From: 40-80 sp964503665
GTDB lineage: Bacteria > Bacteroidota > Bacteroidia > Flavobacteriales_D > Crocinitomicaceae
Assembly (NCBI GenBank): GCA_964503665.1
Contig: CAZDAR010000044.1
Coordinates: 1 to 21,992, forward strand
Length of the DNA: 21,992 nt
Direction of reading: 5' to 3'
Numbering within the stretch: the stretch's first letter is position 1; the number at the start of each line of letters is the position of its first letter. The notes under the pieces were generated by a model. It saw only the letters and a list, made by a program, of their open reading frames with translations. It searched no databases and was not told the origin of the DNA. Shown piece after piece: positions 7,984 to 15,099 of this stretch. Both the position numbers and the translations under genes were made by a program.

Positions 7984-9972
7984 TTATTTTTTTGGTCCTG
8001 GAGCATTTTCTCCTGTTCCGAATTGAATTGGGGTATTGCTTCCTGCTGGAGATACGCGAATATATCCAGACATTTCTTGGTGCAAAGCACTACAGAAGTC
8101 GGTACAATAGAAAGGTGTAATTCCTGCTAGTTTTGGATACCATTTCAAAGTCTGTGTTTCACCAGGCATTATTAATAATTCAGCCGTTTGAGCACCTTTA
8201 ATAGCAAATCCATGAGGAACGTCCCAATCTTGTTCTAAGTTTGTTAAGTGGAAATACACCTCATCTCCTACCTTAATTCCCTCGATGTTATCTGGTGACA
8301 AGTGACTTCTAATCATAGACATGTAAACATGTACTTTGTTTCCATCGCGTACCACTCTTGTTTCACTCTCTTTTTTAACAGCGTATGGATGTTTGTTATC
8401 CTCAATTTTATAGAACTTTTTAGAATTCTCAGCAATCTTACTTGCAGGAATAATCTGACTATAGTGAGGCTCTCCAATCGTTGGGAAATCTAATAATAAT
8501 TGCATCTTTTCTCCTGAGATATCATATAATTGAGCACTTTGAGTTAATTCAGGTCCTGTTGGTAGATATCTATCTTTCGTAATCTTGTTATACGCAACAA
8601 CATACTTTCCAGTTGGCTTTCTTGTATCTCCACCAGGAACTGTTAAGTGACCGATTGAGTAATAAGTAGGAACACGATCAATAATTTGAAGCGTTTTCAC
8701 ATTCCATTTTACGATTTCAGAAGAAACGAAGAATGATGTATAAGCATTTCCTTTATCATCAAACTCTGTATGTAACGGTCCTAATCCTGGCTTTTCAACT
8801 ACACCATGAAGAACAGATTCGTACTTCAATACTCGGAAACCATCATATTCTCCGTCAAAATCTTTATTTTCAATTGCTTTTTTAATTTTTGCAAATGAAA
8901 ACACTGGCAAAAGTGCGGCTAATTTCCCACTACCAACAATGTATTCACCAGATGGGTCAACGTCTGTTCCGTGAGGTGATTTAGGACAAGGTATAAAATA
9001 ACAAACTTCTCTTAATTGATCAGCTGTTAATGTCAACACCTCTGTTTTGATTGTTGAAGAGGCAGAGTGCGTTTCTTCATTCCATTGGTTATGAGCATAT
9101 CGAACAGACTTCTTTTTCCCTTTTCCAGCTTTAATCATTGCCTCTGCTTTTTTCCAGTTGACAGCCATGATAAAGTCTTTATCTCTTTGAGAAGCATTCA
9201 CTTCTAGAAGCGTATATGCTTTTTCAGTATTATAAGTAGAGAAGAAGAACCATCCACTACTTGGTCCTTTACCACTGTGGCTAAGGTCAAAGTTCAAAGG
9301 AGGTAACTCTAGTTGGAAAGAAATATCCATTTCTCCACTTTTCGAATCAACGCCAATGAAACTAATTGTTCCTTTGAAGTTGTCTTTATACGTATGAATA
9401 GGGTATTCAACCCCGTCATCAGGCACACTAAAACGTGTTCCAGCTACCACATACTCTGTGTTTTCAGTAATGAAAGGAGAAGAGTGATTTCCGGCACTGT
9501 TTGGTAATTCAATGATTTCAACTGTTTTGAACGTTTTTAAATCAATTCGAGCAACTCTAGGTGTGTTATTTCCATTCACAAACACCCATCTACCATCCAT
9601 TACTCCATCTGTTTGAGAAACTTGAACGTGGTGTAAGTCATCATAAGGAACAAAACCATGAGATGTATTTAACAAGGGTAATGTTTCTTCGCTATAACCG
9701 TATCCACTCTCAGGATTCTGTGAAAAAACAGGAAGTACTTTTAACAAACGTGCAGATGGTAAACCATATACCGCTAGTTGACCGCTAAATCCACCAGATA
9801 CGAATGCATATAAATCGTCATATTTACCTGGTGCAACATATACTTTTTCTGCTGCTCCAGCAGTAACAGCAGAACCTGCTGTTTTAGGTTTACAACCCGT
9901 GACACTTGTGATTAGTGCCAGACCGAAACTCAGCAATAAAGCTTGTTTGGTTTTGTTTTTAATTTTTATCAT
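7984..9972 (-). CDS. nosZ: Nitrous oxide reductase NosZ, clade II, lipoprotein type
   Basis: This enzyme reduces N2O to N2 in the periplasm. The 662-residue protein starts with a Sec lipoprotein signal (lipobox V24-T25-G26-C27) and no twin-arginine motif, the hallmark of clade II. Seven histidines match the CuZ ligands: H114 and H115 (DDLHHVQ), H163 (GNHSS), H334 (SPHGTDVDP), H401 (GPLHTEF), H442 (IGHLTV) and H503 (EPHYSQ). The 48- and 61-residue spacings at each end equal those of proteobacterial NosZ; the middle spacings are longer by an insertion. The C-terminal cupredoxin domain holds the CuA ligands H587 (DVPHG), C623, C627, H631 and M634 in CTDFCSALHQEM. All metal ligands are intact, so the enzyme should be functional. 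It follows the cytochrome gene by 70 bases. Confidence 0.97.
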   Translation of the reverse strand: MIKIKNKTKQALLLSFGLALITSVTGCKPKTAGSAVTAGAAEKVYVAPGKYDDLYAFVSGGFSGQLAVYGLPSARLLKVLPVFSQNPESGYGYSEETLPLLNTSHGFVPYDDLHHVQVSQTDGVMDGRWVFVNGNNTPRVARIDLKTFKTVEIIELPNSAGNHSSPFITENTEYVVAGTRFSVPDDGVEYPIHTYKDNFKGTISFIGVDSKSGEMDISFQLELPPLNFDLSHSGKGPSSGWFFFSTYNTEKAYTLLEVNASQRDKDFIMAVNWKKAEAMIKAGKGKKKSVRYAHNQWNEETHSASSTIKTEVLTLTADQLREVCYFIPCPKSPHGTDVDPSGEYIVGSGKLAALLPVFSFAKIKKAIENKDFDGEYDGFRVLKYESVLHGVVEKPGLGPLHTEFDDKGNAYTSFFVSSEIVKWNVKTLQIIDRVPTYYSIGHLTVPGGDTRKPTGKYVVAYNKITKDRYLPTGPELTQSAQLYDISGEKMQLLLDFPTIGEPHYSQIIPASKIAENSKKFYKIEDNKHPYAVKKESETRVVRDGNKVHVYMSMIRSHLSPDNIEGIKVGDEVYFHLTNLEQDWDVPHGFAIKGAQTAELLIMPGETQTLKWYPKLAGITPFYCTDFCSALHQEMSGYIRVSPAGSNTPIQFGTGENAPGPKK

Positions 9973-10042
9973 CTTTTTAATTTTAAGTATTAATTGAATC
10001 TTAGTTATGGATTAGATTCTTAAAAATTAATTTTGAATTTTA

Positions 10043-10492
10043 TTATTTTTCATCATTTTGCCTCATAAATTCTAAAAGGGCAAAAGCAGCATCTTCACTT
10101 ATATCTTGATTTGGCATACGCACTAAACATATTTCAAGTTGTGCTTGTAATTTTGGGTCCTTATCTATCATCCCATCAGGATTCGTTACAAAATTGAGTA
10201 TCCATGCTGCCGAATGCCTTTTAGTAACGTCCTTCCAACCTGGACCAACTAAACGCTCGTCGGTCAACTTATGACACGTCTGACATTTAACTTCCGAAAT
10301 GTTCTTCCCCTTTTTTGCTAAAGCAGGATTTAAGGCTTCTAATTCTATATTTTCAAACTTACCCTCGCCACGATTTGGATCGTACTCTTCTGTTGTTGGA
10401 AGCGGTTGAGCGGAAAGGTTCTCTTTTACTTTATTGTTTTTACAAGCGACAAGTGTAAAGCCTAAGAAACATATATAAATGAAATTCTTCAT
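10043..10492 (-). CDS. Monohaem c-type cytochrome lipoprotein, likely electron donor to NosZ
   Basis: The 149-residue protein has a lipoprotein signal (lipobox L14-V15-A16-C17), a low-complexity linker to about residue 50, and one class I cytochrome c domain. The haem is attached at CQTCH (C70, C73, H74) and M126 in VRMPNQ is the probable sixth ligand. GPGWKDV and the WILNFVTNP helix are typical of such domains. It is the first gene of the nos cluster, 70 bases before nosZ, so it most likely passes electrons from the quinol-oxidising chain to the CuA site of NosZ. The role is inferred from context; the cytochrome identity is seen directly. Confidence 0.9.
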   Translation of the reverse strand: MKNFIYICFLGFTLVACKNNKVKENLSAQPLPTTEEYDPNRGEGKFENIELEALNPALAKKGKNISEVKCQTCHKLTDERLVGPGWKDVTKRHSAAWILNFVTNPDGMIDKDPKLQAQLEICLVRMPNQDISEDAAFALLEFMRQNDEK

Positions 10493-10516
10493 ACTTCTTC
10501 ATTTAAATTCTTAAAA

Positions 10517-10524
10517 CAAATTTA
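10517..10524 (-). promoter_or_regulatory. Probable -7 promoter element of the nos cluster
   Basis: The minus strand reads TAAATTTG, matching the Bacteroidota TAnnTTTG consensus at every fixed position. It lies 25 bases before the cytochrome start codon, so transcription would begin about 15-20 bases upstream of the ATG. A matching TTG -33 element is not evident, which may mean that an activator is needed. Confidence 0.5.
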
Positions 10525-10620
10525 GATGTTGTTAACTTCTTACGAAATGACTTGGATCATATTTCAAATTATACCATTTTTTTCTACCTTCTAAAAATAG
10601 ATTATCATTAATCAATCACT

Positions 10621-10645
10621 AAAGATAAGAACATATCTTATCTTT
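10621..10645. promoter_or_regulatory. Perfect 10-bp inverted repeat, candidate operator for the nos cluster
   Basis: AAAGATAAGA (10621-10630) and TCTTATCTTT (10636-10645) are exact reverse complements separated by ACATA. The centre is about 140 bases upstream of the cytochrome start codon and about 110 bases upstream of the putative -7 element. Neither strand has a following U-run, so it is not a terminator. The size fits a dimeric DNA-binding regulator site, but it does not match the FNR/DNR consensus TTGATnnnnATCAA. The regulator is unknown. Confidence 0.5.
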
Positions 10646-10815
10646 TAACAACTTTTTATGTTTTATAGACGTTTAAGCTGTTTTGTAAAGATATTCATAT
10701 GGTGAAAAATGAGAAAATAGGTATGAAAGCAGAGCGTTTATCTGATTAAAAAAGTAGTATTCTGTACAACTAAGAAAGAAGTGATAAAAGAGATAAAATA
10801 TGGAATGTATGAAAA

Positions 10816-11169
10816 TTACAATCCTAAAAATGATTTTATTTTAGTAACATCGATCCCGTTATGAGAAAACGAAGTGTGATTTCCGTTGGTATCTTGAATA
10901 AGTGCTTGCGGCGATTGATGAACAACGTTCCACTTTTCGGCGATATAATTCGATAATTCACGATTTTCTCTTACTTCAATAAAAGCGAGTCTTACGTCTT
11001 CAAGGTTAAATTCATTTTCGAATTGTTTTAAAGCCATTCTTGATACAGGACAACGTTCACTGTGTTTGAAGATTAACAAAGGAGTTGCGGTATCATTTAT
11101 CATGACATCTAATTCCTCCACAAAAGAAGGAATAGACCAATTAAGTGTTTTTGAGGAAAAAGAGAACAT
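10816..11169 (-). CDS. ytxJ: YtxJ-family bacillithiol-system thioredoxin-like protein
   Basis: The 117-residue cytoplasmic protein has a thioredoxin-like fold with FKHSERCPVSRMALKQFE, the recognisable YtxJ active-site segment. It contains a single cysteine (C40), as expected of a monothiol bacilliredoxin-type protein proposed to remove bacillithiol from thiolated proteins. Downstream, HQSPQALI supplies the cis-proline region of the fold. The ATG shares one base with the pheS stop (TAATG arrangement), so it is probably translated by reinitiation after pheS. The family is secure; a reducing role in this organism is inferred. Confidence 0.85.
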   Translation of the reverse strand: MFSFSSKTLNWSIPSFVEELDVMINDTATPLLIFKHSERCPVSRMALKQFENEFNLEDVRLAFIEVRENRELSNYIAEKWNVVHQSPQALIQDTNGNHTSFSHNGIDVTKIKSFLGL

Positions 11170-12191
11170 TATAATACGGGTGTAAATTGTTTTAAAAATC
11201 GTAAATCATTTTCAGAGTATAAACGCAAGTCGTTCACTTTATATTTCAACTGAGTGATACGTTCCACTCCCATTCCAAAAGCAAAGCCGGAATATACTTT
11301 AGAATCAATACCAGAAGCTTCTAAAACATTCGGGTCCACCATACCACAGCCAAGAATTTCCAGCCAGCCAGTATTCTTGCAAACGTTACATCCCTTTGAG
11401 TTACAAATAGAACAAGAAACATCCACTTCCGCGCTTGGTTCTGTAAATGGAAAATACGAAGGGCGCATTCTGATTTTAGATTGTTCACCAAACATTTCTT
11501 TGGCAAAGTATTCGAGTGTTTGTTTTAAATCAGCAAACGATACATTTTTATCGATGTACAAACCTTCAACCTGATGGAAAAAACAATGGGCGCGAGCTGA
11601 AATTGCTTCATTACGGTACACTCTTCCTGGAGAAATGGTGCGAATAGGCGGTTTTGTGTTTTCCATTACACGTACTTGAACAGAAGAAGTATGTGTTCTC
11701 AAAGCCATTTCCGTTTCCCCTTTTTCAATAAAAAAAGTATCTTGCATATCTCGAGCAGGATGTTCAGGTGGAAAATTTAAAGCCGAGAAATTATGCCAAT
11801 CATCTTCTATTTCGGGTCCTTCAGAAATATTAAAACCAATACGATTGAACAATTCAATGATTTCATTTTTCACTAACGAAATTGGGTGGTGTGATCCTAC
11901 CGAAAATTCTTCCCCCGAACGCGAAAAATCAATTGATTTAGAAGCTATATTAGTTGTTTCGAATTTTTCTTTTAGTGCAGCATGTTTTGTCTCTGCAAAA
12001 TCACGTAATTCATTAATTAGTTGACCTATTTCTCTTTTTTGTTCATTCGGAACTTGTTTTAATTGACCAAATAAATCTTTAATTAATCCTTTTGAACCTA
12101 TAAATTCAATACGGTATGCTTCTAAATCTGTCAGGTTTAAGATAGTGTATGACTCAATTTTAGACTTGATGGATTGTATTAATTCTCTCAT
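11169..12191 (-). CDS. pheS: Phenylalanine--tRNA ligase alpha subunit
   Basis: PheS is the catalytic subunit of the (alpha-beta)2 enzyme that charges tRNA-Phe. The 340-residue length is normal. Residues 1-85 form the N-terminal helical coiled-coil arm that binds tRNA. The class II core contains DTFFIEKGE, RTHTSSVQVRVM, the motif 2 region GRVYRNEAISARAHCFFHQVEG, and motif 3 GFAFGMGVERI (302-312). Residues 260-271 carry a C-x2-C-x4-C-x2-C knuckle (CSICNSKGCNVC) before GWLEILGCGM, a probable zinc-binding insertion found in a subset of bacterial PheS. pheT is not adjacent; ytxJ follows with a one-base overlap. Confidence 0.97.
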   Translation of the reverse strand: MRELIQSIKSKIESYTILNLTDLEAYRIEFIGSKGLIKDLFGQLKQVPNEQKREIGQLINELRDFAETKHAALKEKFETTNIASKSIDFSRSGEEFSVGSHHPISLVKNEIIELFNRIGFNISEGPEIEDDWHNFSALNFPPEHPARDMQDTFFIEKGETEMALRTHTSSVQVRVMENTKPPIRTISPGRVYRNEAISARAHCFFHQVEGLYIDKNVSFADLKQTLEYFAKEMFGEQSKIRMRPSYFPFTEPSAEVDVSCSICNSKGCNVCKNTGWLEILGCGMVDPNVLEASGIDSKVYSGFAFGMGVERITQLKYKVNDLRLYSENDLRFLKQFTPVL

Positions 12192-12286
12192 GGTGTAACT
12201 TAATCAATAAATAACCGTTTAATATTTCGGTATTACAAATTAACATTTGATATTGCAATTATCAAAGCTTTTTCATTAATTTGTGA

Positions 12287-12294
12287 TACTTTTG
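12287..12294 (+). promoter_or_regulatory. Probable -7 promoter element for the paired lipoprotein genes
   Basis: TACTTTTG matches TAnnTTTG exactly and lies 45 bases before the ATG at 12340, in the gap shared with divergent pheS. No good -33 TTG is seen at the usual distance. Confidence 0.45.
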
Positions 12295-12339
12295 TAAACC
12301 TTTTGGTTGTTAATTACGTTATTACAGTATATTTGAATT

Positions 12340-12720
12340 ATGAAAAACTTAATCAAGACATCCGTTTTGCTATTTATCGCCATTTCTTTTATGACATTTA
12401 CGTCGTGTAAGAAAGAGCCTTCTATTTTGAAGGTTTATGTGAAATCAGCAGCAAATCAACTTGTTCCTGGAGCAAGGGTAACAATAGCAGGAGATATTTA
12501 CTCTAACCCTGCAACAAGAGAATACCAAGATACCGCTATTACAAATTCGACAGGATATGCTACTTTCGATATGGATAAATATTTTGGTTCAAAACCTGAA
12601 AAAGGTGAAGTAGGATACTTTGATGTATATATCAAGAGTGATAATAAGAACGGGAAAATTGATGGTGCCCGCGTGAGAGTCCACATTACAAATGTAGAAA
12701 CGGTTAAACTCGAAAACTAA
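12340..12720 (+). CDS. Small lipoprotein with a beta-sandwich-like domain
   Basis: The 126-residue protein has a lipoprotein signal ending FTSC (C23), then a small beta-rich domain of carboxypeptidase-regulatory or transthyretin-like type. Supporting features are LVPGARVTIAG, then DTAITNSTGYATFDMDKYF, the usual pattern in which a variable loop is followed by a T-N-x-x-G-x-A-x-F strand. It is a paralogue of the next gene, which shares LVPxxRV, the YxDTAxTNSxGxAxF pattern and a late KGxxG. The stop codon shares one base with the next ATG (TAATG). No function is assigned; surface or periplasmic location is expected. Confidence 0.7.
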   Translation: MKNLIKTSVLLFIAISFMTFTSCKKEPSILKVYVKSAANQLVPGARVTIAGDIYSNPATREYQDTAITNSTGYATFDMDKYFGSKPEKGEVGYFDVYIKSDNKNGKIDGARVRVHITNVETVKLEN

Positions 12721-13103
12721 TGAATAGAAAATATATATTATTTAGTCTTGCACTATTTACTGTTATTCTTTTTGGTTGTAACAAAAAGTTAGACACAGTC
12801 GCGAAAATCACTATTTATAATAGTTTAGATAATAAGTTAGTTCCTGAATGTAGAGTCGTTCTATGGGGAAAAGCTAGTGTTGGTCCTGGTAGTCAAGATC
12901 AAGGGGATGTCGTTTTATATGATACTGCCTATACTAATTCAGTAGGTGAAGCCGTTTTTTATTACAACGAACTATATCAAAAAGGAATGGCTGGAGTCGC
13001 TATTTTACAAATTGAAGCGAAGAAAGCAAATTACAACGGTAGTGGCATAATAAAAGTGGCCGAAGAGGAAACAAACGAAGCTATTGTTTATATCCAACCG
13101 TAA
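12720..13103 (+). CDS. Small lipoprotein, paralogue of the preceding gene
   Basis: The 127-residue product has a lipoprotein signal with lipobox LFGC (C20) and the same small beta domain as its neighbour: KLVPECRVVLWG, then YDTAYTNSVGEAVFYYNELY. The loop between these strands has a glycine-rich insertion (about residues 55-62). The one-base overlap with the preceding gene and the shared architecture indicate a tandem duplication and coordinated expression. A strong terminator follows at 13121-13150. Function is unknown. Confidence 0.7.
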   Translation: MNRKYILFSLALFTVILFGCNKKLDTVAKITIYNSLDNKLVPECRVVLWGKASVGPGSQDQGDVVLYDTAYTNSVGEAVFYYNELYQKGMAGVAILQIEAKKANYNGSGIIKVAEEETNEAIVYIQP

Positions 13104-13120
13104 TAAAAAAGTAATATTTT

Positions 13121-13150
13121 AAAAAAGTCCGATAACTCGGACTTTTTTTT
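13121..13150 (+). terminator. Intrinsic terminator after the paired lipoprotein genes
   Basis: AAAAAAGTCCGA (13121-13132) and TCGGACTTTTTT (13137-13148) form a perfect 12-bp stem with a TAAC loop, and the T-run continues to 13150. It lies 17 bases after the stop codon and 79 bases before queA. Confidence 0.92.
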
Positions 13151-13186
13151 ATGCAACATACATGGACAAAAGATGATAATTTTTCG

Positions 13187-13194
13187 TATTTTTG
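13187..13194 (+). promoter_or_regulatory. Probable -7 promoter element of queA
   Basis: TATTTTTG matches TAnnTTTG exactly and lies 35 bases before the queA ATG at 13230, downstream of the preceding terminator, so queA very likely has its own promoter here. No clear -33 TTG. Confidence 0.5.
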
Positions 13195-13229
13195 CAAACT
13201 TGTTATTAACACATACATTCTATTAAAAA

Positions 13230-14288
13230 ATGAGTAAAATGAAGCTTTCGGACTTCAACTTTAACTTGCCAGAAGAGTTAATTTCTGAATATCCAAGTAC
13301 CAATAGAGATGAAGCTCGCCTAATGGTTGTCCATAGAGACACAGGGAAAATCGAACATAAATTATTTAAAGACCTCATCAATTACTTTAGTGAAGGTGAT
13401 GTGATGATTATGAATAATACTAAAGTTTTTCCTGCTAGAATGTATGGAAACAAAGAGAAAACGGGTGCGAAAATTGAAGTTTTTCTTTTAAGAGAATTGA
13501 ATCGTGAGAGTTTACTTTGGGACGTTTTAGTAGATCCTGCAAGAAAAATTAGAATTGGAAATAAATTATATTTCGGTGAAGATGAGTCATTAGTAGCTGA
13601 AGTAATAGACAATACCACTTCGAGAGGGCGAACATTGCGTTTCTTATTTGACGGAACCTACGAAGAGTTTAAAAATAAAATTACAGAATTAGGTGAAACG
13701 CCTCTTCCTAAGTACATTAAGCGTGAAGTAGAGTCAACAGATGAAGATCGTTACCAAACTGTTTATGCTTCAATCGAAGGAGCTGTAGCTGCCCCAACGG
13801 CAGGATTACACTTCTCAAAGGGTTTACTTAAACGATTAGAGTTAAAGGGAGTCAACTTTGCCGAATTGACTTTACATATTGGGTTAGGGACATTTCGTTC
13901 TGTGGAAGTAGAGGACTTGACGAAGCACAAAATGGACTCAGAGCAAGTTATTATAACTGAAAAGGCGTCTAAAATAGTGAACGAAGGTATTCTTAACAAA
14001 AAGAAGGTTTGTGCAGTAGGAACAACTTCTATGCGTTCTATTGAATCTTCTGTGACTTCCGAAGGATTGTTAAAACCATTCGATGGATGGACCAATAAGT
14101 TTATCTTTCCGCCGTACGAATTTAGTATCGCAAATTGTATGATTACTAATTTCCATACACCTCACTCCACATTATTAATGATGATTTCAGCATTCTGTGG
14201 ACATGAATTAATGAAAGAAGTTTACACGATTGCTGTGAAAGAAAAGTATAAATTCTATTCTTACGGTGACGCGATGTTGATTTTATAA
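13230..14288 (+). CDS. queA: S-adenosylmethionine:tRNA ribosyltransferase-isomerase QueA
   Basis: QueA transfers and isomerises the ribose of S-adenosylmethionine onto preQ1-modified tRNA to make epoxyqueuosine at the wobble position. The 352-residue length fits the family (E. coli 356). Conserved segments are present throughout: NNTKVFPARMYG, GETPLPKYIKR, YQTVYA, AAPTAGLHFS, LTLHIGLGTFRSVEVED, AVGTTSMRSIES, NFHTPHSTLLMMISAF and FYSYGDAML. The family usually begins MKLSDFxFxLPEELI, so the second ATG at 13239 (M4) may be the true start. The gene stands alone between two terminators, so it is monocistronic. Confidence 0.96.
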   Translation: MSKMKLSDFNFNLPEELISEYPSTNRDEARLMVVHRDTGKIEHKLFKDLINYFSEGDVMIMNNTKVFPARMYGNKEKTGAKIEVFLLRELNRESLLWDVLVDPARKIRIGNKLYFGEDESLVAEVIDNTTSRGRTLRFLFDGTYEEFKNKITELGETPLPKYIKREVESTDEDRYQTVYASIEGAVAAPTAGLHFSKGLLKRLELKGVNFAELTLHIGLGTFRSVEVEDLTKHKMDSEQVIITEKASKIVNEGILNKKKVCAVGTTSMRSIESSVTSEGLLKPFDGWTNKFIFPPYEFSIANCMITNFHTPHSTLLMMISAFCGHELMKEVYTIAVKEKYKFYSYGDAMLIL

Positions 14289-14307
14289 ATCAACGATGTA
14301 CACATTG

Positions 14308-14340
14308 AAAGCGGAGCCTTTAGCTCCGCTTTTTTATTTT
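14308..14340 (+). terminator. Intrinsic terminator between convergent queA and pdxJ
   Basis: AAAGCGGAGC (14308-14317) pairs perfectly with GCTCCGCTTT (14323-14332) around a five-base loop. The T-rich tail runs to 14340 on the plus strand. On the minus strand the tail is only TTTCAATG, so it probably serves queA best but may also stop pdxJ transcripts. Confidence 0.9.
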
Positions 14341-14350
14341 TAGCTAATAT

Positions 14351-15070
14351 TTAATCTTGTAATAAAAACTTATATTGCTGGATGGTATTTTCTAATCCAA
14401 AATACAACGCATCAGAAATGAGTGCATGCCCAATAGAAACTTCTTCTAAATGTGGCATATTTTGCTTAAAAAATTGAAGGTTTTCTAACGATAAATCATG
14501 GCCTGCATTAATCCCTAACCCAAGTTTATATGCTAATTCTGCTGCTATTGTGAATTCCTCAATTGCTTTTTCCCTATTAATAGGATAATGATCAGCAAAA
14601 GGTCCCGTATAAAACTCAATTCGATCTGTTCCTGTATCCAACGCATATTTAATTAATTCCAAGTCTGTTCCGATAAAAATTGAAGTACGCACCCCCCAAC
14701 TTTTTAGCCTAGAAACAATCGCCTTTAATTCTTCCAACCGTGCTCTTGTATCCCAACCTGCATTAGATGTTAATACATGTGGTGGATCAGGAACTAAAGT
14801 TGCTTGTGCAGGGCGAATATCTTCTATTATCTTCATAAAACGTTCATCTGGATAGCCTTCAATATTGAATTCTGTTTTGACGACTTTTTGTAAACCGTAA
14901 ACATCTTCCGTTGTAATATGTCGTTCATCAGGACGAGGGTGTACCGTAATTCCCTCCGCACCAAAACGTTCACAATCAGCAGCGACTTGAAGTACATTGG
15001 GCGTATTTCCACCACGAGCATTTCGAATGGTAGCTATCTTATTGATATTGACACTTAACTTTGTTGACAT
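14351..15070 (-). CDS. pdxJ: Pyridoxine 5'-phosphate synthase PdxJ
   Basis: PdxJ condenses 1-deoxy-D-xylulose 5-phosphate with 3-amino-2-oxopropyl phosphate to pyridoxine 5'-phosphate in the DXP-dependent vitamin B6 pathway. The 239-residue TIM barrel carries the expected catalytic residues: H44 in TVHPRPDERHI, E71 in FNIEGYPD and H191 in INAGHDLS. These correspond to H45, E72 and H193 of E. coli. ARGGNTPNV and RIEFYTGPFA are also typical. It begins 29 bases after a membrane-anchored protein gene and is probably the last gene of a three-gene minus-strand transcript. Confidence 0.97.
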   Translation of the reverse strand: MSTKLSVNINKIATIRNARGGNTPNVLQVAADCERFGAEGITVHPRPDERHITTEDVYGLQKVVKTEFNIEGYPDERFMKIIEDIRPAQATLVPDPPHVLTSNAGWDTRARLEELKAIVSRLKSWGVRTSIFIGTDLELIKYALDTGTDRIEFYTGPFADHYPINREKAIEEFTIAAELAYKLGLGINAGHDLSLENLQFFKQNMPHLEEVSIGHALISDALYFGLENTIQQYKFLLQD

Positions 15071-15099
15071 TGTTAATTCGTATTTTATTCAGTTGATAA

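Larger units (their letters stand above)
10493..10815. other. Gene-free stretch upstream of the nos cluster
   Basis: This 323-base AT-rich interval separates ytxJ from the nos cytochrome gene. It contains a -7-like element (10517-10524) and a perfect inverted repeat (10621-10645), described separately. The part nearer ytxJ (10646-10815) shows no convincing ORF, hairpin with U-tract, or repeat. Confidence 0.7.

Noticed and set aside
10551..10570. FNR/DNR-like box TTGGATCATATTTCAAA and a nearby GATT-AATC dyad upstream of the nos cluster
   Set aside because: The half-sites do not match TTGAT/ATCAA symmetrically and the second dyad has arms of only 4-5 bases; in AT-rich DNA such matches are expected by chance.
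14308..14340. Hairpin after queA as a preQ1 riboswitch
   Set aside because: It lies downstream of queA, is a simple perfect stem with a U-tail, and lacks the preQ1 aptamer layout; it is a terminator.
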